Positions 23,850-38,212 of a stretch of 64,000 nt of DNA are shown here, in pieces. Numbering within the stretch: the stretch's first letter is position 1; each line of letters starts with the position of its first letter. A program made the position numbers and the translations under genes. The stretch is taken from assembly GCA_039707465.1 (NCBI GenBank), contig CM077647.1:116562610-116626609 (forward strand), in the 5' to 3' direction. This stretch comes from Rhabdophis nuchalis. Taxonomy: Eukaryota > Chordata > Lepidosauria > Squamata > Natricidae. The notes below the pieces were generated by a model that saw nothing but the letters and a program-made list of their open reading frames with translations, did no database searches and was not told the DNA's origin.

Positions 23850-24390
23850 TGCGTGGAGGAAGAGTTTTCAGGCTGAGAAGTAGCAGTGGAGAGACTGCAC
23901 ATGCAGACCTCCTGAGCTGCGGGAAACAGCTGCCAGCGATGCTCTCAGGGCGAAGACATTGCCTTGGCCCCCTAAGGAACCACCAAGGACTTGCCACCTC
24001 TCTGCCCCTGCCGAGCCTTCTCCCATCGCAGACAGCCTTCTCTTTTCTCCTGGTGAGATCTGCCACCTGAAAGATGACAATCGTGGAGGAAAACATTTTC
24101 AGGCACAGGATCCCCTTCCCAATTCCAAAAACAGTGCATACGGAAGGCGCTGCCACCCAAAACCTCTTTCCTCCACAATCCTTGCATCTGCAGTGAGAGA
24201 AGGCTTGGTGGATGTCAGAGGGGCGGTGAGCATTTGGTGGCTCCTGAGGAGGCCAAGGCTTCTCCACTCACAATGTCTTCACCCTGAGAATATCGCTGGC
24301 AGCTGCTTCCCACAGCTCAGGAGGTCTGCGCGTGCACTCTCTCTGCTGCTGCTTCTCGGCCTGAAAATGCTTTCCTCAATGCACATGCAG
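23850..24390. repeat. Large imperfect inverted repeat inside the hAT
   Basis: The segment 23850-23985 is inverted relative to about 24235-24390. Both translate, on opposite strands, to an almost identical IAGSCFPQLRRSA followed by a Leu-rich stretch. The arms are about 135-150 bp with a 250-bp spacer. A partial direct copy of the gtggaggaa...ttttcaggc edge also lies near 24083. Confidence 0.75.
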
Positions 24391-24451
24391 CCACCCTGCT
24401 TCCTTCTCTTTGCTGTCCCTAGCAGAAGCTCAGCCTTTCCTCCCTCTCTAA

Positions 24452-24640
24452 CATATGGATTTCTCCGCACTCCATTGGAAACCATGCAGCTGTCAAAGAG
24501 AAGGAAGTGCGCGCCACGTGGGCTTCTTCCAACAGCTGAATCCTCTGCTCCTGTCCTTCCGCAGCTGTTGGAATAAGCCCCCGCATGCTTCTTTCTCTTT
24601 GACAGCCGCATGGTTACTAATGGGATATGGAGAAATCCAT
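24452..24640. repeat. Palindrome with about 80-bp arms
   Basis: The arm from 24452 (atatggatttctcc, then ccatgcagctgtcaaagaga, to cttcttccaacagctg) is the reverse complement of the arm from about 24561 to 24640. A short spacer of about 20 bases lies between them. It could fold into a long hairpin. Confidence 0.75.
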
Positions 24641-24962
24641 TCTAATGGGATGCGGAGAAATCCATGAGAGGGAAAGGCAATCCGTAGCAGTAGCTTGCAC
24701 CACCCACCCATTTCCAACTGCCGAGTCCTCTTATCTGGCAAAGGAAGTGGATGGGCGGGTCAAGATGATGCAGACATTCGGGGTGAGAAAGAAAACAGTG
24801 ACCAAATGGGTGGGGGGAGCGAGCAGGGTGGGGAAAGGCCAGGAGAGAGACCATTCTGGTATGGGGCCTCCAGAAGCCCCAGTACAGGAACAGAGGCAAA
24901 ATTCTTTCAACTGGTACGTGCGTACTGGATTGGACCAGCTGAAACTCACCTCTGATGTGAAT

Positions 24963-26894
24963 GCAAAAAATGAAGTCAACTCCAAGCTTAAATATTGTTG
25001 GAATCTGCCCTTGTAAAAGACAGTGCTGCTGCTTTTGAGACATATATTATTTCTTTGTTCAACCCAAACTTTTATTTTTATAGATTAATCCAAGAGATAT
25101 CAAAGGGATTGTGGCTCTAAACTATTATTTTCTTTAATACATAAAAATGTATATGCAGCAATAAAATATAAACTGTTTTTAAAAAGAAGTTAAGAAGTGT
25201 TCAATATAAGTTATAAATGGCTTGCAACATGGAAAGGAATAAATAAAGATAAACAAGGATACATTTCCCAATAAGCATTTTTATTTTGGATTTAAAAAAT
25301 GAATTTTCATCTACTGTGATCATTTTTTCTGGAGATTACAAAAAAAGATTTAGTTACAAATTTAGTAAATAATATTGCATGTTTCTTTGTTTCTTCAGTT
25401 TTTTGCTAAAGAAATATTATTTTGAATGCAGAATAGTTATTTAGGTGAAAGATTGGCAGGCAATTTTATTTTGTGATAATGGCTGTCATATTCATCCAGA
25501 ATCTATCCTATCTATTATCTCCTATAGGTAATGATGAGACAATGGAAAGTAGGAAATCTGCTAAGATTTGCCAACTTGGTAAATTTGTGGGAATTGTCAC
25601 TATTGTATCTCGATGTACATTTCAGGAATCTTAAGGCAAAAGAAGGGAATTGAAAGTTTCATCTTACAGTAAGATTAACTTTATTCCATATGTCCTCTCA
25701 TGTCCATAAAGTACTCGGAAAATTGAAGGCAGTTTTATTCTGCACATCTCGTAGAAAGGAATGGAATCATACCTTCTTGTCTTTAGATCTTATTAATAAA
25801 CATTTTTTTAAAGAAATGCTTAATAGCTCATAATTCTGAATGAATTTGTAGAATGTTATCTTATATGAGTGTCATAAGATGTGCTTCCTGTGTATGTCTC
25901 CTGTCAATGCTATATAACTTGCTGACTACAACAAGACAACTTAATTTGAGTGGTGTCTGTCCAGAATTTATATGACATTCTGTTTCCAGAAAAAAAATAC
26001 CTTCATTTAACCTATTCATAATGGCACCAAATCCTATATTATCTTTCAGGAGTGATTCAACACAGGAAGCTACCAGATAAAATGTTTTGTTGACTTCTCT
26101 GGTTTCAACACTTTTTGCTACTATTTGCCCATTGCCCTTTTCCAGTAAATGAGCTTAACATCTGACTAGAAGGTAAAATCCCATGGTTGCACCATAGAAT
26201 TTTCACTGCACACGTGCTGCAATTCACATGGAATTATGTTGAAACAATGAGTATGTTGTCTAATAAAGGGGGAAATATATGCTTCTATAGAAATAAGCTA
26301 AATTTGATAGTTGCTCGCACTATTTATTAAAATGGTACCGTAGTACAATATGTAAATCTAGCATATATGTGACAGTTGATGAAGAAAAGCTGCCAGCCTA
26401 AATAGTACAAAAGTCATTTAATATTATTAATTGTATACTAATCTCAGAAAGTATGATGGATTTTGAAGAACTTGAAGAAGCTACTAAATTTCATAAGGAA
26501 ATGCAGTGTTTCTGAGCATCTTCTTTGTGACATCTTCCATTGGGCAAATAGTTTGTTAGCATTTTGGAAAATGGTAGGAAATTTTACTCAGAAGGATGAA
26601 ATGATATAAAAATTACTTTTTAAGTATAGAAGTTGAAAGCTTTTTGTAATGAAACAAAACTGATAATATTTTCTCATATCCATGAGAATTGGCAGTAAAA
26701 ATGGATTTTGAGGGGATAATTCATGGCTTTGAAAAAAAGAAGAAGCCAAAAAGCAATTTTTTAAATAAATGAGCTTGTTTATGAAATGTTTATAATAAAC
26801 AATTCTATTATGGATTTATTTATGTAATGTATATAAAATTACTATTAATAATAAAAATAATATAAAACAAAACATCCTCAAGATAATATCCACG
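24963..26894. other. AT-rich intergenic stretch, nothing identified
   Basis: No supported exon, RNA gene or transposon end. Open frames are short. Confidence 0.5.
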
Positions 26895-26902
26895 ATTCAT
26901 AG

Positions 26903-27028
26903 CAGGGGTGGGAACTGCAGCCTCCTTATGTATGACCTCTGGACTTCAACTTCAACCAGCATGGCTGGCTCAGTAATTTTAGGAGTTGAAGTCCACAAGT
27001 CATAAAGAGGCCATAGTTCCCACCTCTG
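26903..27028. mobile_element. hAT family D, 126-bp palindromic MITE
   Basis: It runs from CAGGGGTGGGAACTGCAGCC to GGCCATAGTTCCCACCTCTG. Flanking octamers attcatag (26895-26902) and atccatag (27029-27036) match at seven of eight. The centre is the inverted pair tggacttcaactt...gttgaagtcca. It is a diverged relative of 8118 and 57221. Confidence 0.85.
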
Positions 27029-27036
27029 ATCCATAG

Positions 27037-30483
<3,447 letters not shown>

Positions 30484-31735
30484 TTTAATTTATAACCCGC
30501 TCTCTCTCCCCGAAGGGACTCGAGGTGGAGCACAGGGAATTTAAAATACATATAAAATCACAGACATAGTACAATATTAAAATGAAACTAAACTAACCCT
30601 GTGCTAAAATCCCATATTAAAACTAAAAATAAGTCGCTAAAAACCCTAAAAACAGTTGATTACCCCAGGCCGGCCAAGCAGAAAAAGTGTGTTTTTAATT
30701 TTTGACGGAAGGAGCGGAGGTCCGTAGTTGTTCTAATTTCGGAGGGAAGGTCATTCCAGAGGGTCGGGCCCGCCACAAAGAAGGCCCTTCCCCTGGGCAT
30801 TGCCCGCTGGCACAGCCTAGTGGACGGCACCCGGAGAAGTCCCTCTCTGTGGGAGCGAATCGGCCGCAGGGATGTATGGGGCAGGATGCGATCCCGCAGA
30901 TAGCTAGGCCCCGTGCTATGGAGCGCTTTAAAGATGATAACCAGCTCCTTGAAGCGCACCCGAAAGACGACAGGCAGCCAATCCAGCTCGCGCAGGAGCG
31001 GTGTTACATGGAAAAACCTAGAGGTTCCCATAACTGCCCACGCGGCTGCATTCTGGACAAGCTGAAGCCTTCGGGTGCACCTCAAGGGGAGCCCCATGTA
31101 GAGAGCATTGCTGTAGTCCAGACAGGATGTCACGAGAGCATGAGTGACTGTGCAAAGGGCACCCCGATCCAATAGGGGATGCAACTGGCGGACCAGGCGG
31201 ACCTGGTAAAACGCCCTCCTGGCTACGGCCGTCACTTGATCTTCCATGGACAGGAGGATGCCCAAGTTGCATGCCCCATCCACAGGGGTTAGATGTTCGC
31301 CCCCTATGGCCAGTGATGGAGTCAACTGGTTGTACCGGGATGCCGGGAACCACAGCCACTCGGTCTTGGATGGGTTGAGTCTGAGTCTGTTCCTTCCCAT
31401 CCAGGCCCGCACGGCTTCCAGGCACTGGCACATCACCTCTACGGCATCGTGGGGTGGTTTGGGGTAGATATAAACAGCTGCGTATCATCAGCATAGAGGT
31501 GGTACTCTACCCCAAAACCACGGATGATCTCGCCCAGCGGCTTCATATATGTGTTGAACAGGAGAGGCGAGAGGACCGACCCCTGAGGCACCCCACAAGT
31601 GAGGGGTCTCGAGGTCGACCTCTGCCCTCCTGCCAACACAGATTGCGATCGACCGGAGAGGTAGGAGGAGAACCACCGTAACACGGTGCCCCTCACCCCC
31701 AACCCCAATATCCCCATGTACTGTATATTCATACA
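30484..31735 (-). pseudogene. L2-like LINE, 5'-truncated reverse transcriptase end
   Basis: Two minus-strand frames cover the C-terminal half of a reverse transcriptase. The first (31732-31439) has FSSYLSGRSQSV, GVPQGSVLSPLLFN and the catalytic YADD in YHLYADDTQLFIS. The second (31436-30660) runs from LEAVRAWMGRNRL, a thumb-like LNPSKTEWLWF segment and LVTSCLDYSNALYMGL to AFFVAGPTLWNDLP. A one-base shift separates them just after the YADD region. The endonuclease and first catalytic Asp are missing because the copy is 5'-truncated. The 3' UTR ends in ATT repeats. Confidence 0.85.
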
Positions 31736-31801
31736 TCTGAACTAGATTACGTTGTTTCTCTATGTCATATATCTGAGTATGTGGGTATATGCATGATGTT
31801 T

Positions 31802-34198
31802 TTTTTTTAATTGAAATTTTTATAATGTTTTACAATATTTCACCCAGTGCTGTACAAAACAAAAGGAAGAGTTGGTTTCAAGTATCATCTATTATCTTTA
31901 GGATCTCCAAAATCCACGTTCTCTCGGTACAGGCGTCGAGACGTCCAAAGTTCCAAGTGCATAGTCCACAAATGGCTTCCAAGTCTTCCAAAAGATATCT
32001 TTTTTATAAACCCCCTCTCTAAATTTAATATCACATGTCATTTTATCATTTAAGGCTAATTTCCACATTTCACAATACCATTCTTCTATTTTAATATTTA
32101 CCTCTATTTTCCAATATCTTGCTATTACAATTCTACCCATTATAATCATAATTCTAATCAATTCTTTCTCATGTTTTGTTAACTCTGGTTCATTAATTAT
32201 CAATAACAATATAGTTTCTGGTCTCAATATTATTATTCTTTTCATCATTTCACACATCGTTCTTTCTAATTGCTGCCAAAACTTTTTAATTTTCACACAT
32301 TTATACCACATATGTTCATAAGTTCCCAATTCCGTATTACATCTCCAACATTTATCACTCATTTTTTATCTATCAGTGATAATCTTAATGGGGTCCAATA
32401 CCATTTCCAAACAACCTTAAAATTATGTTCTTTAATCCTTATAGATAAAGTCCTCATAATCCGACTCTTCCAATTCTCGTTCCAATCCAAATCCAATATT
32501 TTAATCTTAAGGTCTTCCTCCCAATTCCTTTTCATTACCATTTGTGGGTTTCCATCAAAGTTTATAATCTTGTATATCTTACTAACGAGTCCTTTTAACC
32601 CAGTTTCATCCTTAATAATTTGAGATACTAAACTTTCAAATTTAGTTTTACTTCTATCTATGTTACATATTCCCCTTACTTTCATAGTCCATTTTTCTAC
32701 CTGTATTTTTTCAAACCAATTTAACTCCAATTTTTGAATTACTTTTTTCTTCCTACTTTCAGTTCCTAGAGCTCTTAACCAATCTACTATATTTCCTATA
32801 TTTTCATCCTCAATTACTTTATTCCGACTTATATTAGTTTTAATCGGCCAACTTTCAGTTGTCTTTCCCAAAAACGCTATATCCGGAATCAGTTTTTTAA
32901 CAAATTTATTCCAAGTTTTACTCAGCCCCTTTAACCAATAACTATTAATTGCCTTTTTTGTTTTTGCTCTATCTAAAAACCATATAGACCCAAATCTCTT
33001 AATATCTTTTAACTCCAGATCTCCCCAATGACCATCTCCACCTTTAAGTATTTTTATCACAGTTCTAATATTATACGCCCGATAATAATTAAGTAGATTG
33101 GGAATTCCCAATCCACCCTCTTTTTGATTTTGATACCACAATTTCTTCATTAATCTTGGTCTTTTCCCACCATTACAAAATTTATCTAATTTCTTCTGAT
33201 ATTCTTCTATATCTTTCTCTGTCAAATTTAATGGTAGCATCTCAAATAAAAAGTTAAACTTTGGTAACAACATCATTTTACACATTGCAATTCTACCAAA
33301 CCAAGACAACTTTATCTCTTTATATTTATCTATCTTTTTCTCTACTTCCTTCAACATCACCTCATAATTAATTTTTTTTAATTCTCTAACTTTAAGTGAA
33401 AGTGTTATCCCCAAGTATTTCAATGTGTTCTTAGCTCTTATCCCAAATTGTTCTTGCATACTCTCCCACTCCTTACCATCTTTATTCATTAATAATTTAG
33501 ATTTTGACCAATTTACCTTTAAACCTGTCATTTCTTCAAATTCTATCAAATGTTTATTTATCCTCTTTAAATCTTTCTCTATATCTTTCAAAATAATCAA
33601 GGTATCATCCGCATACAAATTTATCTTATATCCCTTGTAACCTTCCAACTCTTCATCTGCTTCTATCAATTTAATCAAAACCTCCATAACTAACAAAAAT
33701 AATGTTGGAGACAAGGGACATCCTTGTCTCGTGCCTGCTTCCAATTTAATCTCTCCCGTCATTGTTCCATTCACCTTTACCTTTGCACTACTTTTTTGAT
33801 ACAGTTTTGAAATAACATGTATAAATTTATTACCAAAGCCTAATGCCTCAATAATTACTTTTATAGTATCCCATTGTACAGAATCAAAAGCTTTAAAAAT
33901 ATCTAACGATATTATACCTAATTCATCACCATTATTCTCTGCTACATCTATAATATTTAATACTCTTCTAATTATATCACTCATATATCTGCCTTTGACA
34001 AAACCTACTTGATTATAGCTTATATACTTATCTATAAATCTATTTAACCTATTACTTATAATGGCAGTAAATATTTTTGCATCTTGGTTAATTAAAGAAA
34101 TGGGTCGATAGGACTCGATCCTCTCCAAATCTTTATCAGGTTTAGGAATTATAGTTATTACCGTTCTGTTCCATGACATCGGGACTTCTCCACCGTGT
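31802..34198 (-). pseudogene. 5'-truncated L1 with reverse transcriptase and C-terminal ORF2
   Basis: The element runs on the minus strand, with the 3' poly(A) appearing as T-rich sequence from 31802. It is flanked by a 9-bp duplication atgatgttt (31793-31801 and 34199-34207). The 606-residue frame (34179-32359) has YRPISLINQDAKIFTAIISN, GIISLDIFKAFDSVQW, GCPLSPTLF and the catalytic INLYADDTLIIL. The last 154 residues (32362-31898) carry the CWRCNTELGTYEHMWYKC Cys/His motif. They are split off by a one-base change in an A-run. The endonuclease is absent because the 5' end is cut within the polymerase. It is very similar to the L1 at 38058. Confidence 0.92.
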
Positions 34199-34207
34199 AT
34201 GATGTTT

Positions 34208-34545
34208 GTTTGTTTGTTTATATTTTTGCATTGTTTATGTAATGTATATTGGACCCTTTGAGAGTTATATACAACTAAATTTCATTTTAATGTATGCCAA
34301 CTAGTGTACATTTAAAGTGACAATAAATTAGTCTTAGCACAAGGTAAGTTCTACTTAGAGAATAATTTAGCCATCAATTTGGTTATAGTACATCTGGAGA
34401 GTGAAGTATCAGAATGTCGTTATTTAGCTTTTCTGTACAGGGTCATGTTACCCCAGATTGGAACCTTGTGGCACAGCACTGCTGTGTCAATGGGCCTGCT
34501 CAGTCTAACTTTGTGATTGAAGAGCCCAGGATATCGGGAAGGAAT
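34208..34545. other. Intergenic spacer
   Basis: AT-rich DNA between the L1 and the hAT; nothing identified. Confidence 0.5.
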
Positions 34546-34605
34546 CTTTAAGGCAGGGGTGTCAAACTCAATTTCATTGAAGGCTGCATCAGGATTGTGT
34601 TTCGC

Positions 34606-36570
34606 GCCAGTTCCGCCTTTCAGCGGCGACGGACAAGTCTTGGGACTCGTCCGCCGTTTTGTTCTTTTTTCTGCCCCCCAATGGGGGTGGGGCACCCCTT
34701 TTTTGGGGTCCCTCCGTAGGGCTGGCTTGCCTGGGTCGGTTTATCCCAGCGGCGGCGGGAAAACGGCCCTTGTCTTCGGTCTAGGCGAGAGGAGACATGC
34801 TGCGGGGGTTTTTCCCTTCGCCAATGGAGGACGGCAACGCACGATGAATTTGAAAAGAGCTGAGTGTTCGGGTCGGAAGGCTTTCCAGGGCTTTGGCGGC
34901 GAGGTGGAGAGTGAGTGACTTTAACCTTATTTGTGCTGGCAGCCTGGACTGAAAGAACGTGGAGGGGGTGTTTGTTTGTTAAACCCCCCCTCGGATTTAA
35001 AGCGGCGCTTAGAATAGGCTCCTCGTTGCGAGGAAGCGGACATTTCGCATCCGGATTGCTTTGAAGCAAGTGAAAGTGTTTTGCGGCTTGTTTCTTTACA
35101 ATGTATCTAAGTCCGGCTGGCTTGAAACAATTTTTCCTTTGTTACTTTCTCCTGCTGGCTCTCAGATTGGGCGGTGGAGGATGGCTGCCCTTTGTTCCTG
35201 AATGACTATTTTTACTTATGGAAAATTACCAACATCTCTTTGTGATTTGGACTCCCTCTCTCTATTAATGAAGAAATTTCTGGATTAATTGATTCCTTCC
35301 CTGGAGTGCCTTCTCTGCTATAATTATTGACTGTGAAAAGTGTTTCTCTTCTGGGTCTTGAACTTTTTACAACCCTCATTTGAACTGTTTTCTCCTGACC
35401 TGCTTCAACGGCCCCACCCAAAAAACGCCATCTTAGTGGCACTGACTTTAACAGCTTACCATGGCATCAAAATCAGAATTGGCAGGCTTGGAACAAAGAA
35501 TGACATAAATGGAATCAGTGTTACAAGCTTTGGTGCAGGAAATTAAAGCTTTGAGAGAAGATAATAGCAGCTTCAAGAAGGATCTTTTGGAAGCACGGAA
35601 ACAAGTGCTGGAGAACACACAGAAGACTGAGGAGCTGGAAGGGGGGCTGGCTGGGGCAAAGGGAGAGCTTAAAAATGTTAACAGTGAGGTTGGAGAACTG
35701 ACTGGGCATATGTCTAGGATGGATTTTGAAAGGATGTCATATTTTTTAAGATTTCAGAACATTTCTGAAGAACCTGGTGAATGTCTTCCTGAACTCATGA
35801 GTACAATTTTAGCAGACTATTTACATAAACCTAAAGATGAGATCAGGGGGGACATTGACCTAGTCTACAGAATAAACTCGACATATGCCAGGATAAATGA
35901 AGTACCCAGAGAGATACATATTAAATTTGTTAGAAGGTCAACCAGAGAGGGAATTTTGAAGGCTCAGAGAGGGGGGCCGCTAATTTACCAACAAAAGGAA
36001 GTCGCCATCTTGAAGCAGATCCCAAAAAAGATTAGAGAGATGAGAAGGAGGTATTCCTTCTTATCCAAAAAATTGTTTGACCACGGGATTTGGTTTAAGT
36101 GGGCGATGCCGGAAGGGATGTTGGTGTTCTGGGATGAAGGAAGAGTAAGGATTAAAACAGTTGTTGAGGCGGAAGCCTTTCTTAAAAAACATTCCTCTGT
36201 CCTGGGGAACGATTCAGGGGGGGTAGGGGGGCCACGGTCCCGCCCGCTGGGGGCCAGGAAGGAGAAAAAGAAGATACAATTGCCAAGAGACTTAGATCGA
36301 AAAAATAACTTTGCTGTTTTATTAACATTGTATAACCTTTATATCTGGATGTTTGCACACGACTGCCAGAATAGAATTGAGAATTTAGGAAATATGCACT
36401 TATTTTCACCTTGTAATATTTTTGAAAAATGTTTTTTCAATGTTTTATTATGAAGCCCTGGAAGGGCCAATGATCCCAACGCGAAAGTTCTTAAAATGTT
36501 TCTGTATCCCTTACCCTACCCTTTTGGAAAATTGTAAAAACCAATAAAACTTTTTCAATATAAAAAAAAA
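34606..36570 (+). mobile_element. ORF1-only L1 (half-LINE-like) insertion
   Basis: It is flanked by the 15-bp duplication aggattgtgtttcgc at 34591-34605 and 36571-36585. A GC-rich 5' UTR of about 850 bp is followed by ORF1, a short 3' region, AATAAA-like accaataaaactttt and a poly(A) tail at 36562-36570. The 3.8-kb ORF2 seen in other L1 copies is absent, yet both ends and the target duplication are intact. The deletion therefore probably predates insertion. This resembles mammalian HAL1 half-LINEs. Confidence 0.85.
35461..36453 (+). pseudogene. L1 ORF1 (RNA-binding chaperone) with an early stop
   Basis: ORF1 protein trimerises through a coiled coil and coats L1 RNA. The probable native start is ATG 35461 (MASKSELAGLEQRMT), but codon 16 is TAA (35506-35508). 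An open frame of 314 residues then starts at 35509. Residues 1-70 of that frame are heptad-like and rich in Glu, Lys and Leu. An RRM-like segment contains MSYFLRFQNISEEPG, and a C-terminal domain includes REIHIKFVRRSTREGIL and FLSKKLFDHGIWFKW. The final 50 or so residues after QLPRDLDRK look unlike ORF1 and probably read into the 3' region past the ORF2 deletion. Confidence 0.82.
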
Positions 36571-37087
36571 AGGATTGTGTTTCGCATCAGGATTGTGTTT
36601 CGCCTCAGGGGGCTGGGGTAGGTGTGGTCTGGTGGCTGTGGTCATTCAATGTCACTTGTATCGGGTTAGGGTTACGGTTAGGGTGGGGTCTGAGCGTTCT
36701 GTCAATAAAAATAGGCTCCCAAAACAGGTTGCAACAACCTCCTGTAATCTTTTGTCAGTGAAAACGGAGATTGGGAAGCCGCACGTGGCCCTCATGAGCT
36801 CTGTTTTCAGCTGCGATGGCTTCCTGAAACTCTCTGCCAGTGAAAGTGGAGCTTGGGAGAGCTGCATGTGGCCCTTGCAAGCTCTGTTTCCAGATGCAAC
36901 GGTCTCTGAAACCCTCCGCCAGCAAAAATGGAACTGAGGAGAGCCACGTGTAGCCCTCCCGATCTCTGTTTTTGCTGGCAGAGACATTGTGGGCCAGTCT
37001 GCTGTTCCTAGGGCAGCCTCACAGGCCATATCACCCCATAGCCATATTTGCCCACCAGGCCTTGAGTTTGACACCCCTGCTTTAAGG

Positions 37088-37665
37088 GATTCATCTGAAA
37101 TTTCAGCATAGAAACGTATTACCTCTCAAATGTTTTTCTGAGGTTTTTTTTTTTAAGTTGGTTGTGCTTTTGTTATGATGTGAGTAATTTATTAGAGGGC
37201 ACAGCAGAGGAGTTTCATAGCAGAAGACCAAATAGGCCTTTTGCCAAGAGGAGCTTTCATAATAGTTTCCTTATATGCAAGACTGCAGGAAAAGTAGGAT
37301 TGGGGACATACTTTTTTAGCCTCCCCTACTTCTAGAGATAGAAATGTACCTTATGCTAGCTAATATTTTCACTATACTACTTTATCCTAACTATAATTCT
37401 CTCTCCCTCCATCTCTCCCCCTCTCTTGCACACACCACACCACCTTCACATAGCTATCAAATGTACACAGTGTGGCATTCTACTTCTTTCAAAAATTGGT
37501 TCTGGGTAGTGTACGACAATTAATTAAAATGATAAATATATCAAACAGTCATTATTAAAATATAAAACATATAAAGCACAACGGAGAGTGAATATTAGCC
37601 ACAGTGATAGATTCACCTTCAATAGTAGTCCTCTCAATAGTAGTTATGTGTCCTGAGCTTCACAA
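37088..37665. other. Intergenic spacer
   Basis: Mostly AT-rich with a pyrimidine run near 37400. No gene or transposon end identified. Confidence 0.5.
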
Positions 37666-38057
37666 CTCAGTGTTTTGGTTATAATGGTCCAACACAATAA
37701 TCACACTACCATTGTTTAATTTTTAATTTAAGACCAAATTCTCATGCCAAGATCTAAAAACTACCACTTGGCACTACAGCCGTGGCCAGGAGGGCGTTCT
37801 ACCAGGTCTGCCTGGTTCGCCAGTTGCGTACTATTGGATCGGGATGCCCTTTGCACAGTCACTCACGCTCTCGTGACATCCCGACTGGACTATTGTAACT
37901 CTCTCTACATGGGGCTCCCCCTGAGGTGGTCCAGAATGCAGCCGCGCGAGCTATAATGGGGACCGCAAGGTATACCCACATAACACTTCTCTTGCGCGAG
38001 CTGCACTGGCTGCCTGTCGTCTTTCGGGTGCGCTTCAAGGTGCTAGTTGTCATCTTT
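37666..38057 (+). repeat. Left copy of a long direct repeat flanking an L1
   Basis: It is 392 bp, starting ctcagtgttttggttataat and ending gttgtcatcttt. It contains about 110 bp of non-repeat DNA and then the start of an L2-like LINE fragment. It corresponds to 42470-42882 apart from a 19-bp loss in ctgaggt|ggtccag, a 2-bp loss near 37830 and a few substitutions. The 19-bp loss breaks the LINE frame that is open in the right copy. Confidence 0.93.
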
Positions 38058-38212
38058 TTTTTTCCTTTTTTTTAAAATTATTATTTTTATTATAATTTTC
38101 CACAAGTTATACATATAAACATAAAATTTACTCTTTTTTTTTTTTCAATAGTCCACCCAGTGCTATACAAAACGAAAGGAAGAGTTGGTTCTTCGTATAT
38201 CTTCAATTGTCT

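Larger units (their letters stand above)
21879..24954. mobile_element. hAT family E, 3.1-kb copy with nested insertions
   Basis: The left end is CAGTGATGGGTTTAAAAATT and the right end GAAACTCACCTCTG. These are the two terminus types of family E, also seen in shorter form at 17477. Flanking octamers atgtgact (21871-21878) and atgtgaat (24955-24962) agree at seven of eight. The GC-rich interior holds an L1 5' fragment (about 22330-23581) and two sets of large inverted repeats (23850-24390 and 24452-24640). Open frames of up to 230 codons show no protein I recognise; I found no intact transposase. Confidence 0.75.
34554..37079. mobile_element. hAT family B element with an L1 inserted
   Basis: The ends CAGGGGTGTCAAACTCAA and TTGAGTTTGACACCCCTG are perfect 18-bp inverted repeats. 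They are flanked by a perfect duplication ctttaagg (34546-34553 and 37080-37087). Without the nested L1 (34606-36570 plus its duplication) the hAT would be about 550 bp. The right half contains diverged direct repeats of about 60-65 bp (near 36770, 36840 and 36920), each built around gctctgtttt/ctgaaac. No transposase is present. Confidence 0.93.

Noticed and set aside
23575..24267. 230-codon minus-strand open frame
   Set aside because: It lies in a GC-rich hAT interior with inverted repeats, shows no known domain, and the same motif is read from both strands.
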